A stretch of 64,000 nucleotides of DNA from Brucella rhizosphaerae (GTDB taxonomy: Bacteria; Pseudomonadota; Alphaproteobacteria; Rhizobiales; Rhizobiaceae), in NCBI RefSeq assembly GCF_002252475.1, contig NZ_NNRK01000026.1:310001-374000 (forward strand). Reading direction: 5' to 3'. A program made the translations under genes and the position numbers. The notes beneath the pieces were generated by a model that saw only the letters and a list, made by a program, of their open reading frames with translations, did not search any database and was not told where the DNA came from. Positions 46,420 to 55,660 of this stretch are shown in pieces (the first letter of the stretch is position 1; each line of letters starts with the position of its first letter).

Positions 46420-46782
46420 ATGAGTGATGTCTGGCCCACTGAATTGCGTGTCTCGAAAGACCGTAAGCTTCTGACGGTGGCGTTTGAAAGCGGTGCGAGG
46501 TTCGAGCTGACGGCCGAGCTTCTGCGTGTGTTGTCGCCGTCGGCAGAAGTGCAGGGGCATTCACCGGAGCAACGTGTGACCGTAGGCGGTAAACGCAATG
46601 TCGAAATCATGCGCATGGACCCGATTGGCAATTACGCGGTCCGCATAACCTTCGATGATATGCACGATACGGGCTTGTTCTCATGGACTTATCTCCACAA
46701 GCTGGGCACTGAGAAAGACACGCTTTGGCAGACTTATCTGGATGAGCTTTCGGCAAAAGGCCTGAAACGCGATCCGAAATAA
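46420..46782 (+). CDS. DUF971 (gamma-butyrobetaine hydroxylase-like N-terminal domain) protein
   Basis: This 120-residue protein is a single DUF971 domain: PTELRVSKDRKLLTVAFESG, ELTAELLRVLSPSAEVQGH and the C-terminal IGNYAVRITFDDMHDTGLFSWTYLHKLG (in part). The same domain forms the C-terminus of the plant Fe-S carrier HCF101, which also has a MIP18 domain, and the N-terminus of gamma-butyrobetaine hydroxylase. Here it stands alone between two 4Fe-4S enzymes, MoaA and class I fumarase. A role in Fe-S protein maturation is my inference. GGAG lies 8 bases before ATG 46420. Confidence 0.9.
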   Translation: MSDVWPTELRVSKDRKLLTVAFESGARFELTAELLRVLSPSAEVQGHSPEQRVTVGGKRNVEIMRMDPIGNYAVRITFDDMHDTGLFSWTYLHKLGTEKDTLWQTYLDELSAKGLKRDPK

Positions 46783-46796
46783 GAAATTCAGATGAA

Positions 46797-46830
46797 ACAA
46801 AGGGCGGTCGTAACCGCCCTTTGTTTTTTA
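46797..46830. terminator. Bidirectional intrinsic terminator
   Basis: ACAAAGGGCGGT-CGTA-ACCGCCCTTTGTTTTTTAA lies between the convergent DUF971 and fumarase genes. Confidence 0.92.
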
Positions 46831-48447
46831 ACCGAGATTGAGTTCCTTGAAGAAGTCGTTGCCTTTGTCGTCGATAACGATAAAGGCCGGGAAATCGACC
46901 ACTTCAATGCGCCAGATGGCTTCCATGCCAAGTTCCGGATACTCGACCACTTCAACCTTCCTGATGCAGTCCTGTGCAAGGCGAGCGGCCGGGCCACCGA
47001 TAGAGCCGAGATAGAAACCGCCGTGGGTGCCGCAGGCTTCACGAACCTGGCGGGAACGGTTGCCCTTGGCCAGCATGACCATTGATCCGCCAAACGATTG
47101 AAACTGATCGACATAGGAATCCATGCGACCAGCCGTCGTCGGTCCGAAAGAGCCCGAGGCATAGCCAGTCGGTGTCTTTGCCGGACCAGCGTAATAGATC
47201 GGATGATTCTTGAAATAATCGGGCATGGCTTCGCCATTTTCCAGGCGCTCACGAATTTTCGCATGTGCCAGATCGCGTGCGACGATAATCGATCCTGTCA
47301 GCGAAAGTTGCGTCTTTACCGGATGCTTCGACAGCTCTTTCAGAATTTGTTCCATTGGCTGATTGAGGTCGATCTTGACCACGTGCGATGACAGCTTTTC
47401 CTCATCAATCTCAGGCATATATTTCGCCGGATTGGTTTCAAGCTGCTCAAGGAAGATGCCGTCCTTAGTGATTTTTCCTTTGGCCTGACGATCGGCAGAG
47501 CAGGAAACGCCAAGCCCGATAGGCAGCGATGCACCGTGGCGTGGAAGGCGGATGACGCGAACATCATGGCAAAAATATTTGCCGCCAAACTGTGCACCGA
47601 CGCCGAGCGACTGTGTGAGTTTGTGAATCTCTGCTTCCATCTCAAGATCGCGGAAAGCGTGGCCTGTTTCGGACCCTTGCGTTGGCAGGTTGTCGAGATA
47701 ACGTGTTGACGCAAGTTTCACGGTCTTTAGATTCATTTCGGCAGAGGTGCCACCAATGACGATTGCCAGATGGTAAGGCGGGCAGGCAGCTGTGCCAAGG
47801 CTGAGGATCTTGTCCTTCAGGAAATCGATCATGCGATCATGCGTCAGTAATGAAGGCGTACCCTGGAACAGGAAGGTCTTGTTTGCAGAACCGCCACCTT
47901 TGGCTACAAACAGAAACTTGTAAGCGTCTTCGCCTTCTTCATAAATGTCGATCTGAGCTGGCAGATTGTTTTTGGTGTTCTTTTCCTCGAACATCGAAAG
48001 GGGAGCAAGCTGCGAATAACGCAGGTTCTTCTTGTTATAGGCATCCAGAACGCCGGCACCAAGCGCATCGGCGTCGCCGCCTTCAGTCCAGATGCGACGG
48101 CCCTTTTTACCCATGATGATCGCGGTGCCAGTGTCCTGACACATTGGCAGAACCCCACCGGCAGCAATGTTGGCATTTTTCAGAAGATCGTAAGCAACGA
48201 AGCGGTCATTGTCGGTGGCTTCGGGGTCTTCCATGATATTTGCAAGCTGCTGCAAATGTCCCGGACGCAACAGGTGATTGATGTCAGCGAATGCCGCTTC
48301 CGAAAGGATACGCAGGCCTTCAGCTTCAACGCTCAGGATTTCCTGTCCCTTGAAGGTGTCCAGAGACACATGGTCCGAAGTCAGTTTGCGATAAGGGGTG
48401 TTATCTTCACCAAGTGGGAAAAGATCGGCGGCGCTTGCTTCTGCCAT
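46828..48447 (-). CDS. fumA: Class I fumarate hydratase (4Fe-4S)
   Basis: This TCA-cycle enzyme interconverts fumarate and malate using an oxygen-sensitive 4Fe-4S cluster. The 539 residues match class I fumarases. The cluster cysteines are expected in [22 protein letters not shown] or [11 protein letters not shown], and [21 protein letters not shown] is the C-terminal domain signature. GAGG precedes ATG 48447. Its terminal hairpin is shared with the DUF971 gene. Confidence 0.96.
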   Translation of the reverse strand: MAEASAADLFPLGEDNTPYRKLTSDHVSLDTFKGQEILSVEAEGLRILSEAAFADINHLLRPGHLQQLANIMEDPEATDNDRFVAYDLLKNANIAAGGVLPMCQDTGTAIIMGKKGRRIWTEGGDADALGAGVLDAYNKKNLRYSQLAPLSMFEEKNTKNNLPAQIDIYEEGEDAYKFLFVAKGGGSANKTFLFQGTPSLLTHDRMIDFLKDKILSLGTAACPPYHLAIVIGGTSAEMNLKTVKLASTRYLDNLPTQGSETGHAFRDLEMEAEIHKLTQSLGVGAQFGGKYFCHDVRVIRLPRHGASLPIGLGVSCSADRQAKGKITKDGIFLEQLETNPAKYMPEIDEEKLSSHVVKIDLNQPMEQILKELSKHPVKTQLSLTGSIIVARDLAHAKIRERLENGEAMPDYFKNHPIYYAGPAKTPTGYASGSFGPTTAGRMDSYVDQFQSFGGSMVMLAKGNRSRQVREACGTHGGFYLGSIGGPAARLAQDCIRKVEVVEYPELGMEAIWRIEVVDFPAFIVIDDKGNDFFKELNLG

Positions 48448-48767
48448 TGTGGTACCTCGCTTGCTTGCCTGCTGTATCTGAGGTGATGCGCTCCACGATT
48501 GAGCTCAAAACCAAAGTCGGGACATATTCTGTCGGGCTTTTATCGTGATGAAGAGCGGAATCCACTGCGGCACATTGTTCAGCCGGGCACTTTGAAGCCG
48601 GGTCGTGTGTCCGCCAAAGCACTTTTCAAAAAAAATTGATGAAATTGGGCCCAAAATAATAGGGGAAGGCATTAACGTTAAAAGATTCTATACGACATTC
48701 ATCAATTCTACGGGCAAAGATTGAAGCGGATTCGCTTGTTAGCGATTGCATTGAATTGGCGGTTGGA
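48448..48767. other. Divergent promoter region of fumarase and L,D-transpeptidase genes
   Basis: These 320 bases have no supported gene. The fumarase side carries its ribosome site. The transpeptidase side is AT-rich and includes AAAAAAAATTG and the palindrome TTAACGTTAA near 48673, which may be promoter elements. Confidence 0.5.
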
Positions 48768-50762
48768 ATGCAGTTCTCCAGATATTTTAAGCAGGACGTA
48801 AAAAATAGTCGCAAGCGCGGTCCTTATGTCCGCAATGCACTTGCTTTCGCCCTGGCAGCGTCGACACTTTTCTCGACAGTACCGGCGCAGGCTGCAAATT
48901 CGTTGTTGGAACTGTTTCAACAGCGTCGACAGCAGCAAGCTCAACCTCCTGTGCAAGTTGCGCCTGTGGCTCCCGAACAGCGTACCGCTAAACCTGTTTC
49001 GGTGCCGAGGGCTGCTGTGCCTCCAGCGCAGCGTGTCACAGTCAAGGGACCGCAGATTTACAATTATAAGCCAGATGCGCTTGTAAAAGTGGACTTCTCA
49101 GCGCTTGATATGCAGGTAACGGCCGCGGTTGATTCCGCCCAAGCCGGCCCTTTGACATCTGGTATGTCGCCAATCGGTCCATCAAAGAAAACGGATGAAA
49201 CTCAAGGCGAACGTGCATTTGATGCAGCGACGGACTATCTGAAGACTGTCGACGTCAAAGCCGAAAAGCAAATTGCCGAAGCTGTTGTCAGTTTCTATTC
49301 GGAAAAGCGCGCTTTCCTCTGGTCATCTGATAATAAGGCGCTGGATAAAGCCCGGAATGTTGCGGCTTTCTTTGCTGAGGCCGATGGAGACGGACTGAAC
49401 CCCGAAGAATATGCAGTCGCTATCCCGGGTGATCATTTTGATGAGGCACAGCTCGCAGAGCGTCAGCAGAAACTTGCGGATTTTGAAATTCGCATGTCTG
49501 CGCGTGCCTTGCGCTATGCGATGGATGCAGGCGAGGGTCGGGTTATCGCCGATAGGCTGAGCGGCTTCCATGATTTGCCGCGCGGTCGCGTCGATCTCAA
49601 GGCTGTGCTTGCACGTCTTTCATCAGAAAGCGATCCGGTCGCTTATCTCAAAACTTTCCAGCCCAACAATGAGACTTACGCTTCCCTGAAGCGCGAGCTG
49701 GCAAATACCGAAGCGCCGGCCGGTGAACCTATTCGTATCTCGCTCGATAAGGCGATCCGTCCCGGCGATACAAACGATCAGCTTGGCAAAGTCGTCGCAC
49801 TTATTACCAGACATGCGCCCGCGACATATCTCGAGCAGCACCGCGACGTATTGCAGGCCCACGCGGATGCCAGCATCTATGATCCAGAGCTGGCAACAGC
49901 CATCAAGGATTATCAGAAGCTTTCCGGCAGTGCGCCAGATGGCATTATCGGCAAGAACACGATTGCGGCTCTTCAAGGCGAACAGGATTCGGTCAAGCGT
50001 GATCGAATTATTTATTCCATGGAGCGCCTGCGTTGGCTGCCGCATGATTTTGGCTCGCGTTATGTGATGGTTAATCAGCCGTCCTATCGCGCTGAGTATT
50101 TTGAAGATGGCAAAGAAAAGCTGGCTATGAATGTGGTCATCGGCTCACCAACCCATCAGACTTATTTCTTCTATAACAAGGTTCAGACCGTTGTTTTCAA
50201 CCCATCTTGGGGCGTGCCGCGTTCGATCATTCTGAACGAGATGCTGCCTAAGGTGATGCGCGATACCAGCTATCTCGACCGCAATGGCTACGAAGTCTAT
50301 GTCGGCGGCAAAAAGGTTTCGGCGAGTGCAGTAAACTGGAGTGCGGTTGCTGCAGGCAAGGCCCATGTCGGTATTCGTCAGAAGCCGAGCCTTGATAATG
50401 CTTTGGGTGAGTTGAAGATTCTATTCCCCAATTCCCATGACATCTACATGCATGATACCCCGGCGAAATCCTATTTTGGTCGTGACATGCGCGCTCTGAG
50501 CCATGGCTGTATTCGTCTGGAGCGACCGCGCGACATGGCAGCAGCAGTTCTGGGTAAATCTGTCGATGAGCTGGGCAAATATTTTGGCAAGGATGAACGC
50601 GGCATCAAGGTGGCCAACCCAGTTCCAGTTTACATTGCTTATTTCACAGCGTGGCCTGATGCGACGGGCAATGTACGTTTCTTCAACGATATTTATGGCC
50701 GCGATTCAGGCTTGCAGAAAGCATTCGACAAAACGGCGGAATCCCGATTGGCTGCTCTTTGA
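48768..50762 (+). CDS. L,D-transpeptidase (YcbB/LdtD-like)
   Basis: This periplasmic enzyme makes 3-3 cross-links in peptidoglycan or attaches proteins to it. ATG 48768 gives 664 residues; TTG 48756 would add four. A signal peptide ends at STVPAQAAN. A Gln/Pro-rich linker and a scaffold domain (about residues 140-370) follow. Next come a peptidoglycan-binding domain (ATAIKDYQKLSGSAPDGIIGKNT, in part) and a YkuD catalytic domain. The nucleophile is Cys581 in SHGCIRLERP, with the paired His in YMHDTPAK. Length and order match YcbB-type enzymes. It adds to the wall genes in this window. Confidence 0.95.
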   Translation: MQFSRYFKQDVKNSRKRGPYVRNALAFALAASTLFSTVPAQAANSLLELFQQRRQQQAQPPVQVAPVAPEQRTAKPVSVPRAAVPPAQRVTVKGPQIYNYKPDALVKVDFSALDMQVTAAVDSAQAGPLTSGMSPIGPSKKTDETQGERAFDAATDYLKTVDVKAEKQIAEAVVSFYSEKRAFLWSSDNKALDKARNVAAFFAEADGDGLNPEEYAVAIPGDHFDEAQLAERQQKLADFEIRMSARALRYAMDAGEGRVIADRLSGFHDLPRGRVDLKAVLARLSSESDPVAYLKTFQPNNETYASLKRELANTEAPAGEPIRISLDKAIRPGDTNDQLGKVVALITRHAPATYLEQHRDVLQAHADASIYDPELATAIKDYQKLSGSAPDGIIGKNTIAALQGEQDSVKRDRIIYSMERLRWLPHDFGSRYVMVNQPSYRAEYFEDGKEKLAMNVVIGSPTHQTYFFYNKVQTVVFNPSWGVPRSIILNEMLPKVMRDTSYLDRNGYEVYVGGKKVSASAVNWSAVAAGKAHVGIRQKPSLDNALGELKILFPNSHDIYMHDTPAKSYFGRDMRALSHGCIRLERPRDMAAAVLGKSVDELGKYFGKDERGIKVANPVPVYIAYFTAWPDATGNVRFFNDIYGRDSGLQKAFDKTAESRLAAL

Positions 50763-50859
50763 GAGGTCAATCCTTATCCGGCTACCAATCGTTGGTGTTT
50801 TTGCAAATGGCTGACGCGTTTAGGTGGGTCGCGTCCATCAATTGAATGGGACTGTAAGC

Positions 50860-50896
50860 CATCCCGAAAAGCATGAAACGGACTTCTGACACGATT
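50860..50896. repeat. Degenerate RIME-like intergenic repeat, copy 2
   Basis: CATCCCGAAAAGCATGAAAC then GGACTTCTGACACGATT aligns with copy 1 at 28628-28666 over most of its length. It lies between the L,D-transpeptidase gene and a terminator. Confidence 0.4.
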
Positions 50897-50916
50897 TGTA
50901 TCGAAACAGAAAGATA

Positions 50917-50950
50917 AAACACCGATCTGATTCAATCAGACCGGTGTTTA
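50917..50950. terminator. Intrinsic terminator between convergent genes
   Basis: AACACCG-ATCTGATT and AATCAGA-CCGGTGTT form a long, slightly imperfect stem flanked by A-rich and T-rich bases. It can terminate the Cys-rich protein gene on the minus strand and probably the transpeptidase gene. Confidence 0.8.
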
Positions 50951-50969
50951 AGAAGTTCAATTTTCTATA

Positions 50970-51554
50970 TTAATTCTGAATGTAACAAGCTTTCCCCTGG
51001 CCCCGTGCCGGATCGCCGAAACTACGGTTGTCACATTGTACGCCATCGCGGAACATGCGTTCTACGAAACGCCCCTTGGCTCCGTACCGCACAACCTTGC
51101 GACCATAAAAATCGCAGAAGCCTTTTTCCTTTGCGCATTGCTGCCAGTCGCCACGGCCGCGATCATCGCGTCTGTTATCACGCCAGTCATTGCGCCTGTC
51201 ATCACGACGATTGTCGCGCCAATCGTTGCGGCGATCATCACGTCGATCTTCGTAACGATCTCGGACAACGAAAGAGCAGCTTTTCCTTGCGCCGGGTGCC
51301 GGGTTACCAAAAACTTGGTTGGAGCAGCGCACATTCGGACCGTCGATGAACTGTGACGTTCCGCGGCCATTCGCGCCGTAGATCACTTCAGTTGGGTACG
51401 GAAGCCTGCAGGTTTCATTTTCTCCGGCACAACGCTGCAATTGCGCCGCCTCTGCGGGTGCAGGGGCAATTGCATACATAGATGCAACGAAGGCCGATAT
51501 GCCTGCAACCAGGCTGATTTTATTGGACAGAAGAGTCGCCAAGGCTAACACCAT
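50970..51554 (-). CDS. Secreted protein with two homologous Cys-rich modules
   Basis: ATG 51554 gives 194 residues with a signal peptide ending at PAEAA; the open frame extends to 51626 without better support. Two related modules of about 55 residues follow. Module 1 runs from RCAGENETCR through VIYGANGR to FGNPAPGARKSC. Module 2 runs from QCAKEKGFCD through VRYGAKGR to FGDPARGQGKAC. Each has four Cys, so two disulfides per module are likely. They are joined by a charged linker with a 12-residue unit (RRDDRRNDWRDN) repeated twice. Similar modules occur, from memory, in secreted actinobacterial enzymes as possible sugar-binding units. The function is unknown. Confidence 0.8.
   Translation of the reverse strand: MVLALATLLSNKISLVAGISAFVASMYAIAPAPAEAAQLQRCAGENETCRLPYPTEVIYGANGRGTSQFIDGPNVRCSNQVFGNPAPGARKSCSFVVRDRYEDRRDDRRNDWRDNRRDDRRNDWRDNRRDDRGRGDWQQCAKEKGFCDFYGRKVVRYGAKGRFVERMFRDGVQCDNRSFGDPARGQGKACYIQN
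51160..51246 (-). repeat. 36-base tandem repeat in the Cys-rich protein linker
   Basis: Two near-identical 36-base units plus a partial third encode RRDDRRNDWRDN repeats. They sit in the hydrophilic linker between the two modules, a place where copy number can vary by slippage without loss of frame. Confidence 0.7.
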
Positions 51555-51757
51555 TGTTTGAATGTCTGATGAGTTCTTATAGATTTCAGTTCTTGAACAT
51601 AGAATGAACGCCGAGCCGCGTTTCACAGGTCAAAATCTCACGCACGCGCGGTGAGTTGAACGCAAATCGTGTAAAAAATCCAGTTAGATAGTTCCCTTTT
51701 CTGGTTAAATCCGCAAGAGTGCAGTTCAATGTTTCTCGTCAGCAAGGTCGTAAGAAA

Positions 51758-52807
51758 ATGCATGGTGAATACAAGGTCCACGGTGGCAAACTGGTTGTTA
51801 TCGATCTGGAGGTTCAGGACAATAAGCTGAACGAAGTTCAGGTAGCTGGCGACTTTTTTCTCGAACCTGCAGAAGCCCTTGATGATATTCGTGATGCACT
51901 GAACGGTTTGCCTGCAACGTCTTCAGCTGAGGACATTGCCGAGGCTGTCAGGAAGGGACTTCGGCCTGATGCTTTCATGATCGGTTTCAGCCCCGAGGCT
52001 GTTGCCATCGCTGTTCGGCGAGCGTTAGGTGTCGCCCGAACCTGGCGCGATTATGAATGGCAAATCATCGATATTCCACCGTTAACGCCCACAATGCATT
52101 TGGCATTGGACGAGGTTCTGGCACGCGAAGTGGCCGCCGGACGCCGTGCGCCGACTTTGCGTTTCTGGGAATGGGAACGTCCATCGATCATCATTGGCGC
52201 GTTTCAATCGTTGCGCAATGAAGTGGATATGGAAGCGACCAGGGAGCTGGGCGTGGAAACTGTACGCCGCGTGACTGGTGGAGGTGCCATGTTTGTAGAG
52301 CCGGGCAACTCGATTACCTATTCGCTTTATGCTCCCGGTGATCTGGTTCGCGATATGAGTTTTGCGGATTCCTATGCGTTCCTCGATGAATGGGTGTTGA
52401 AATCGCTGAATTCACTTGGAATTGACGCATTTTATAAGCCACTCAACGATATTTCGAGCTCAAAGGGCAAGATCGGCGGAGCAGCGCAAAAACGCTATTC
52501 GGGTGGCACGGTTCTTCATCATGTTACCATGGCCTATGACATGGACGCTGAGAAAATGGTGAAAGTTCTGCGTATCGGGCGGGAAAAGCTATCAGACAAA
52601 GGCACGGCCAGTGCCGTCAAGCGTGTAGATCCGGTACGCAGTCAGACAGGCTTGCCGCGCCGCGAAGTCATCGATCGTATGACGGAAATGTTTGTCTCGC
52701 TGAATGGTGGTGTAAGCGGCACAATTACGCCTGAAGAATTTGCTGCGGCGGAACAACTCGCCGAGGAAAAATTCGCCACAGAAAAATGGCTTCATCATAT
52801 TCCATAG
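51758..52807 (+). CDS. Lipoate-protein ligase with N-terminal accessory domain
   Basis: This enzyme attaches lipoate (or octanoate) to lipoyl domains. ATG 51758 gives 349 residues; GTG 51719 would add 13. The first 90 residues (YKVHGGKLVVIDLEVQDN through LEPAEALDDIRDALNGL) resemble the accessory domain found at the C-terminus of E. coli LplA. The catalytic domain follows: RRVTGGGAMFVEPGNSITYS binds lipoyl-AMP, and SKGKIGGAAQKRYSGGTVLHH holds the key lysine. The swapped domain order is the unusual feature. It lies upstream of an ABC-F gene in the same direction. Confidence 0.85.
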   Translation: MHGEYKVHGGKLVVIDLEVQDNKLNEVQVAGDFFLEPAEALDDIRDALNGLPATSSAEDIAEAVRKGLRPDAFMIGFSPEAVAIAVRRALGVARTWRDYEWQIIDIPPLTPTMHLALDEVLAREVAAGRRAPTLRFWEWERPSIIIGAFQSLRNEVDMEATRELGVETVRRVTGGGAMFVEPGNSITYSLYAPGDLVRDMSFADSYAFLDEWVLKSLNSLGIDAFYKPLNDISSSKGKIGGAAQKRYSGGTVLHHVTMAYDMDAEKMVKVLRIGREKLSDKGTASAVKRVDPVRSQTGLPRREVIDRMTEMFVSLNGGVSGTITPEEFAAAEQLAEEKFATEKWLHHIP

Positions 52808-52900
52808 GCAATCAATTGCCCGAAGCTGAGCCGTGCCGCGTGACACGAGCATCAAGCCATGTCATAGGGAGGCCAATTTATCACAAGGCCTCCCACGCTC

Positions 52901-54526
52901 ATGATCCGCATCGACAATATCAGCAAGTCTAACAGCCACCGCATTCTGTTTATCGAAACTTCCGCCGCCTTGAACCGTGGGGAGAAGATCGGTCTTGTCG
53001 GACCTAACGGTGCTGGCAAGACAACGCTTTTCCGTATGATCACCGGAGAAGAACTGCCCGATGAAGGGCAGGTCACTGTCGAAAAAGGTGTAACCGTCGG
53101 TTATTTCAATCAGAATGTCGGCGAAATGGGTGGGCGTTCTGCTGTCGCTGAAGTCATGGATGGAGCAGGGCCGGTCAGTATCGTTGCAGCAGAGTTGCGC
53201 GAACTTGAAGCGGCAATGTGCGATCCTGATCGTCTCGACGAGATGGATGCAATCATTGAGCGCTATGGCGAGGTTCAGGGCCGCTATGAAGAGCTGGACG
53301 GCTACGGCCTCGACGGACGTGCCCGTGAAGTTCTTTCGGGCCTCAGTTTCAGCCAGGAAATGATGGACGGCGATGTCGGCAAATTGTCCGGCGGCTGGAA
53401 AATGCGCGTGGCGCTTGCCCGAATTCTCTTGATGCGTCCTGACGTGATGCTGCTCGACGAACCAAGCAACCATCTTGATCTTGAAAGCCTGATTTGGCTT
53501 GAGGCTTTCCTCAAGAACTATGACGGCGCATTGCTGATGACCTCGCATGATCGCGAGTTCATGAACCGCATCGTGACAAAAATCATCGAAATTGATGGTG
53601 GTTCTCTCAATTCCTACAACGGTGACTATGGTTTCTACGAAAGCCAGCGCGCGTTGAATGAAAAGCAGCAACAGGCCCAGTTTGAGCGTCAGCAGGCAAT
53701 GCTGGCCAAGGAAATCAAGTTCATTGAACGGTTTAAGGCGCGTGCATCCCATGCATCGCAGGTGCAGAGCCGTGTAAAGAAACTTGAGAAGATCGACAGG
53801 GTCGAGCCACCACGCCGCCGCCAGACAGTCGCTTTCGATTTTGCTCCGGCGCCACGTTCCGGTGAAGATGTCGTCAGCCTTAAAGGTGTCAACAAGACCT
53901 ATGGCAGCCGCACGATCTATGACGGTCTGGACTTCATGGTGCGCCGTCGCGAACGTTGGTGCATCATGGGCGTCAATGGCGCGGGCAAGTCGACATTGCT
54001 CAAGCTGGTCACAGGCGCGACCGAGCCGGATCACGGTATCGTAAACTTGGGTGCCAGTGTGAAGCTTGGTTATTTCGCGCAGCACGCCATGGATATTCTG
54101 GAAGGCGACAGCACCATTCTCGAATGGCTGGAGCAGCGCTTTCCAAAGGCTGGACAGGCACCTTTGCGCGCATTGGCTGGTTGTTTCGGCTTCTCAGGAG
54201 ATGACATTGAAAAGAAGTGCCGTGTACTGTCCGGCGGTGAGAAAGCCCGACTGGTCATGGCTGCGATGTTGTTTGATCCGCCGAATTTCCTTGTGCTTGA
54301 TGAGCCGACGAACCATCTCGATCTGGACACAAAAGAAATGCTGATTAAAGCGCTTTCGGCTTATGAAGGCACAATGCTTTTTGTATCGCATGATCGTCGT
54401 TTTCTGGCGGCACTTTCCAATCGTGTGTTGGAACTGACACCTGATGGCATTCAGCAATATGGTGGTGGTTACACCGAATATGTTGAAAGTACCGGGCAGG
54501 AAGCGCCGGGTCTGCATGTTGGATAA
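52901..54526 (+). CDS. ABC-F family ATPase
   Basis: ABC-F proteins act on the ribosome, not in transport. The 541-residue protein has two ABC domains and no membrane segments. Domain 1 has GPNGAGKTT, LSGGWKMRV and VMLLDEPSNHLD. Domain 2 has GVNGAGKSTL, LSGGEKARL and FLVLDEPTNHLD. Between them is a Gln/Lys-rich helical linker (ALNEKQQQAQFERQQAMLAKE), the P-site tRNA interaction motif. There is no long C-terminal Uup-type coiled coil. Which E. coli member it equals is unclear, and YbiT-like is likeliest. Confidence 0.94.
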   Translation: MIRIDNISKSNSHRILFIETSAALNRGEKIGLVGPNGAGKTTLFRMITGEELPDEGQVTVEKGVTVGYFNQNVGEMGGRSAVAEVMDGAGPVSIVAAELRELEAAMCDPDRLDEMDAIIERYGEVQGRYEELDGYGLDGRAREVLSGLSFSQEMMDGDVGKLSGGWKMRVALARILLMRPDVMLLDEPSNHLDLESLIWLEAFLKNYDGALLMTSHDREFMNRIVTKIIEIDGGSLNSYNGDYGFYESQRALNEKQQQAQFERQQAMLAKEIKFIERFKARASHASQVQSRVKKLEKIDRVEPPRRRQTVAFDFAPAPRSGEDVVSLKGVNKTYGSRTIYDGLDFMVRRRERWCIMGVNGAGKSTLLKLVTGATEPDHGIVNLGASVKLGYFAQHAMDILEGDSTILEWLEQRFPKAGQAPLRALAGCFGFSGDDIEKKCRVLSGGEKARLVMAAMLFDPPNFLVLDEPTNHLDLDTKEMLIKALSAYEGTMLFVSHDRRFLAALSNRVLELTPDGIQQYGGGYTEYVESTGQEAPGLHVG

Positions 54527-54528
54527 GG

Positions 54529-54558
54529 AAAAGGCGGGAAATTCCCGCCTTTTCTTTT
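54529..54558. terminator. Intrinsic terminator after the ABC-F gene
   Basis: AAAAGGCGGGAA-AT-TCCCGCCTTTTCTTTT lies between the convergent ABC-F and SDR genes. Confidence 0.9.
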
Positions 54559-54585
54559 ATGCCTATGTTTTTTCAGCAGAAGTGT

Positions 54586-55365
54586 TTAACGGTAAACGAT
54601 ACCGCCATCCGTAAGGATCGCCTGACCCGTGATGTAGTCGGAATCAGGGCTCGAGAGGAATGAAACCAGCGCTGCAACGTCTTCTGGTGTCTGCGCGCGA
54701 CCGAGGGCGATACCTTCAACAAATTTCTTGTAGGTTTCCCCCTTTGGCGTGCCGGTAATTTCAGAGAAGCGTTCGTCGATTTCGACCCACATGTCTGTGC
54801 CAACAATGCCGGGGCAGTAAGCATTTACGGTGATGCCAGCACTTGCATATTCCTTGGCGGCAGCTTGTGTCAGTGCGCGCACGGCAAATTTGGTAGCCGA
54901 ATAAACACCCAGCATGGCAAAGCCATCATGGCCCGCGATTGACGAGGCATTGATAATCTTGCCTTTGTGTCCGCGTGCCTTGAATTTGGCTGCAGCAGCC
55001 TGAATACCCCACAAAACGCCTTCGACGTTGATCTTGAGAATGCGGTCAACTTCTTCTGGCGTCACATCGGAAATAGGCTGAACTTGTGCAATGCCGGCAT
55101 TATTGACAATGACATCAAATCCGCCGAGCGCCTTCTCGGCATGGTCGATTGCAGCGTAAACATCTTCGCGTTTGCTGACATCAGCGGAAAAGGTTGATGC
55201 CTTGCGTCCAAGCGCTTCTACTTCCTTTCTAACGGCTTCAAGCTTGTCTGCCTTCAGGTCGACCAGTGCAATATCAAAGCCATCTTTTGCGAGGCGGAGA
55301 GCGATACCGCGTCCGATACCCTGCGCCGCACCTGTTACCAATGCAACTTTAGCTGTGTTCGACAT
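54586..55365 (-). CDS. Short-chain dehydrogenase (diacetyl/acetoin reductase type)
   Basis: This is a 259-residue classical SDR with cofactor motif [14 protein letters not shown], catalytic Ser in NASSIAG and YSATK. The C-terminal region [20 protein letters not shown] and [16 protein letters not shown] is the pattern of (S)-acetoin-forming diacetyl reductases and 2,3-butanediol dehydrogenases. Asp in LVDLKADK after the second strand favours NADH. GGATACATC precedes ATG 55365. An FNR/FixK-type box lies 126 bases upstream, which would fit a fermentative redox enzyme induced at low oxygen. Confidence 0.92.
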   Translation of the reverse strand: MSNTAKVALVTGAAQGIGRGIALRLAKDGFDIALVDLKADKLEAVRKEVEALGRKASTFSADVSKREDVYAAIDHAEKALGGFDVIVNNAGIAQVQPISDVTPEEVDRILKINVEGVLWGIQAAAAKFKARGHKGKIINASSIAGHDGFAMLGVYSATKFAVRALTQAAAKEYASAGITVNAYCPGIVGTDMWVEIDERFSEITGTPKGETYKKFVEGIALGRAQTPEDVAALVSFLSSPDSDYITGQAILTDGGIVYR

Positions 55366-55490
55366 GATGTATCCTTTTCTGCTGTTAAGCTGGGAGGTAT
55401 TAATTCAGTCATGAGGTGGCTATGAACCGGGAAGTTGTCACTGCCGGGTGACGTTAATAAGACAATTAGAGATAACTAACCTTGGCTTCA

Positions 55491-55504
55491 TTGATCGTGA
55501 TCAA
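55491..55504. promoter_or_regulatory. Perfect FNR/FixK-type box
   Basis: TTGATCGTGATCAA is an exact match to the TTGAT-N4-ATCAA site of FNR/FixK/FnrN oxygen-responsive regulators. It lies between the divergent SDR gene (start 126 bases to the left) and the MetQ-like gene (start 157 bases to the right). Distance does not settle which gene it controls. Confidence 0.6.
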
Positions 55505-55660
55505 GTCTGATCCGAATTGGGATATGATGGTCAGGTTCTCCATCTATTGTTCCGAAAGCCGTTCCGAACTGTCCCGGAGCGATTTAAGACATAAGTTTCG
55601 CTTCTTAATGCCATCGCCAGTCTATATACTGGATAAAAAATATCAACTTTTAGGCATGTC

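Noticed and set aside
52862-54085. A 407-codon frame antisense to the ABC-F gene
   Set aside because: The sense strand holds complete ABC motifs; the antisense product has none.
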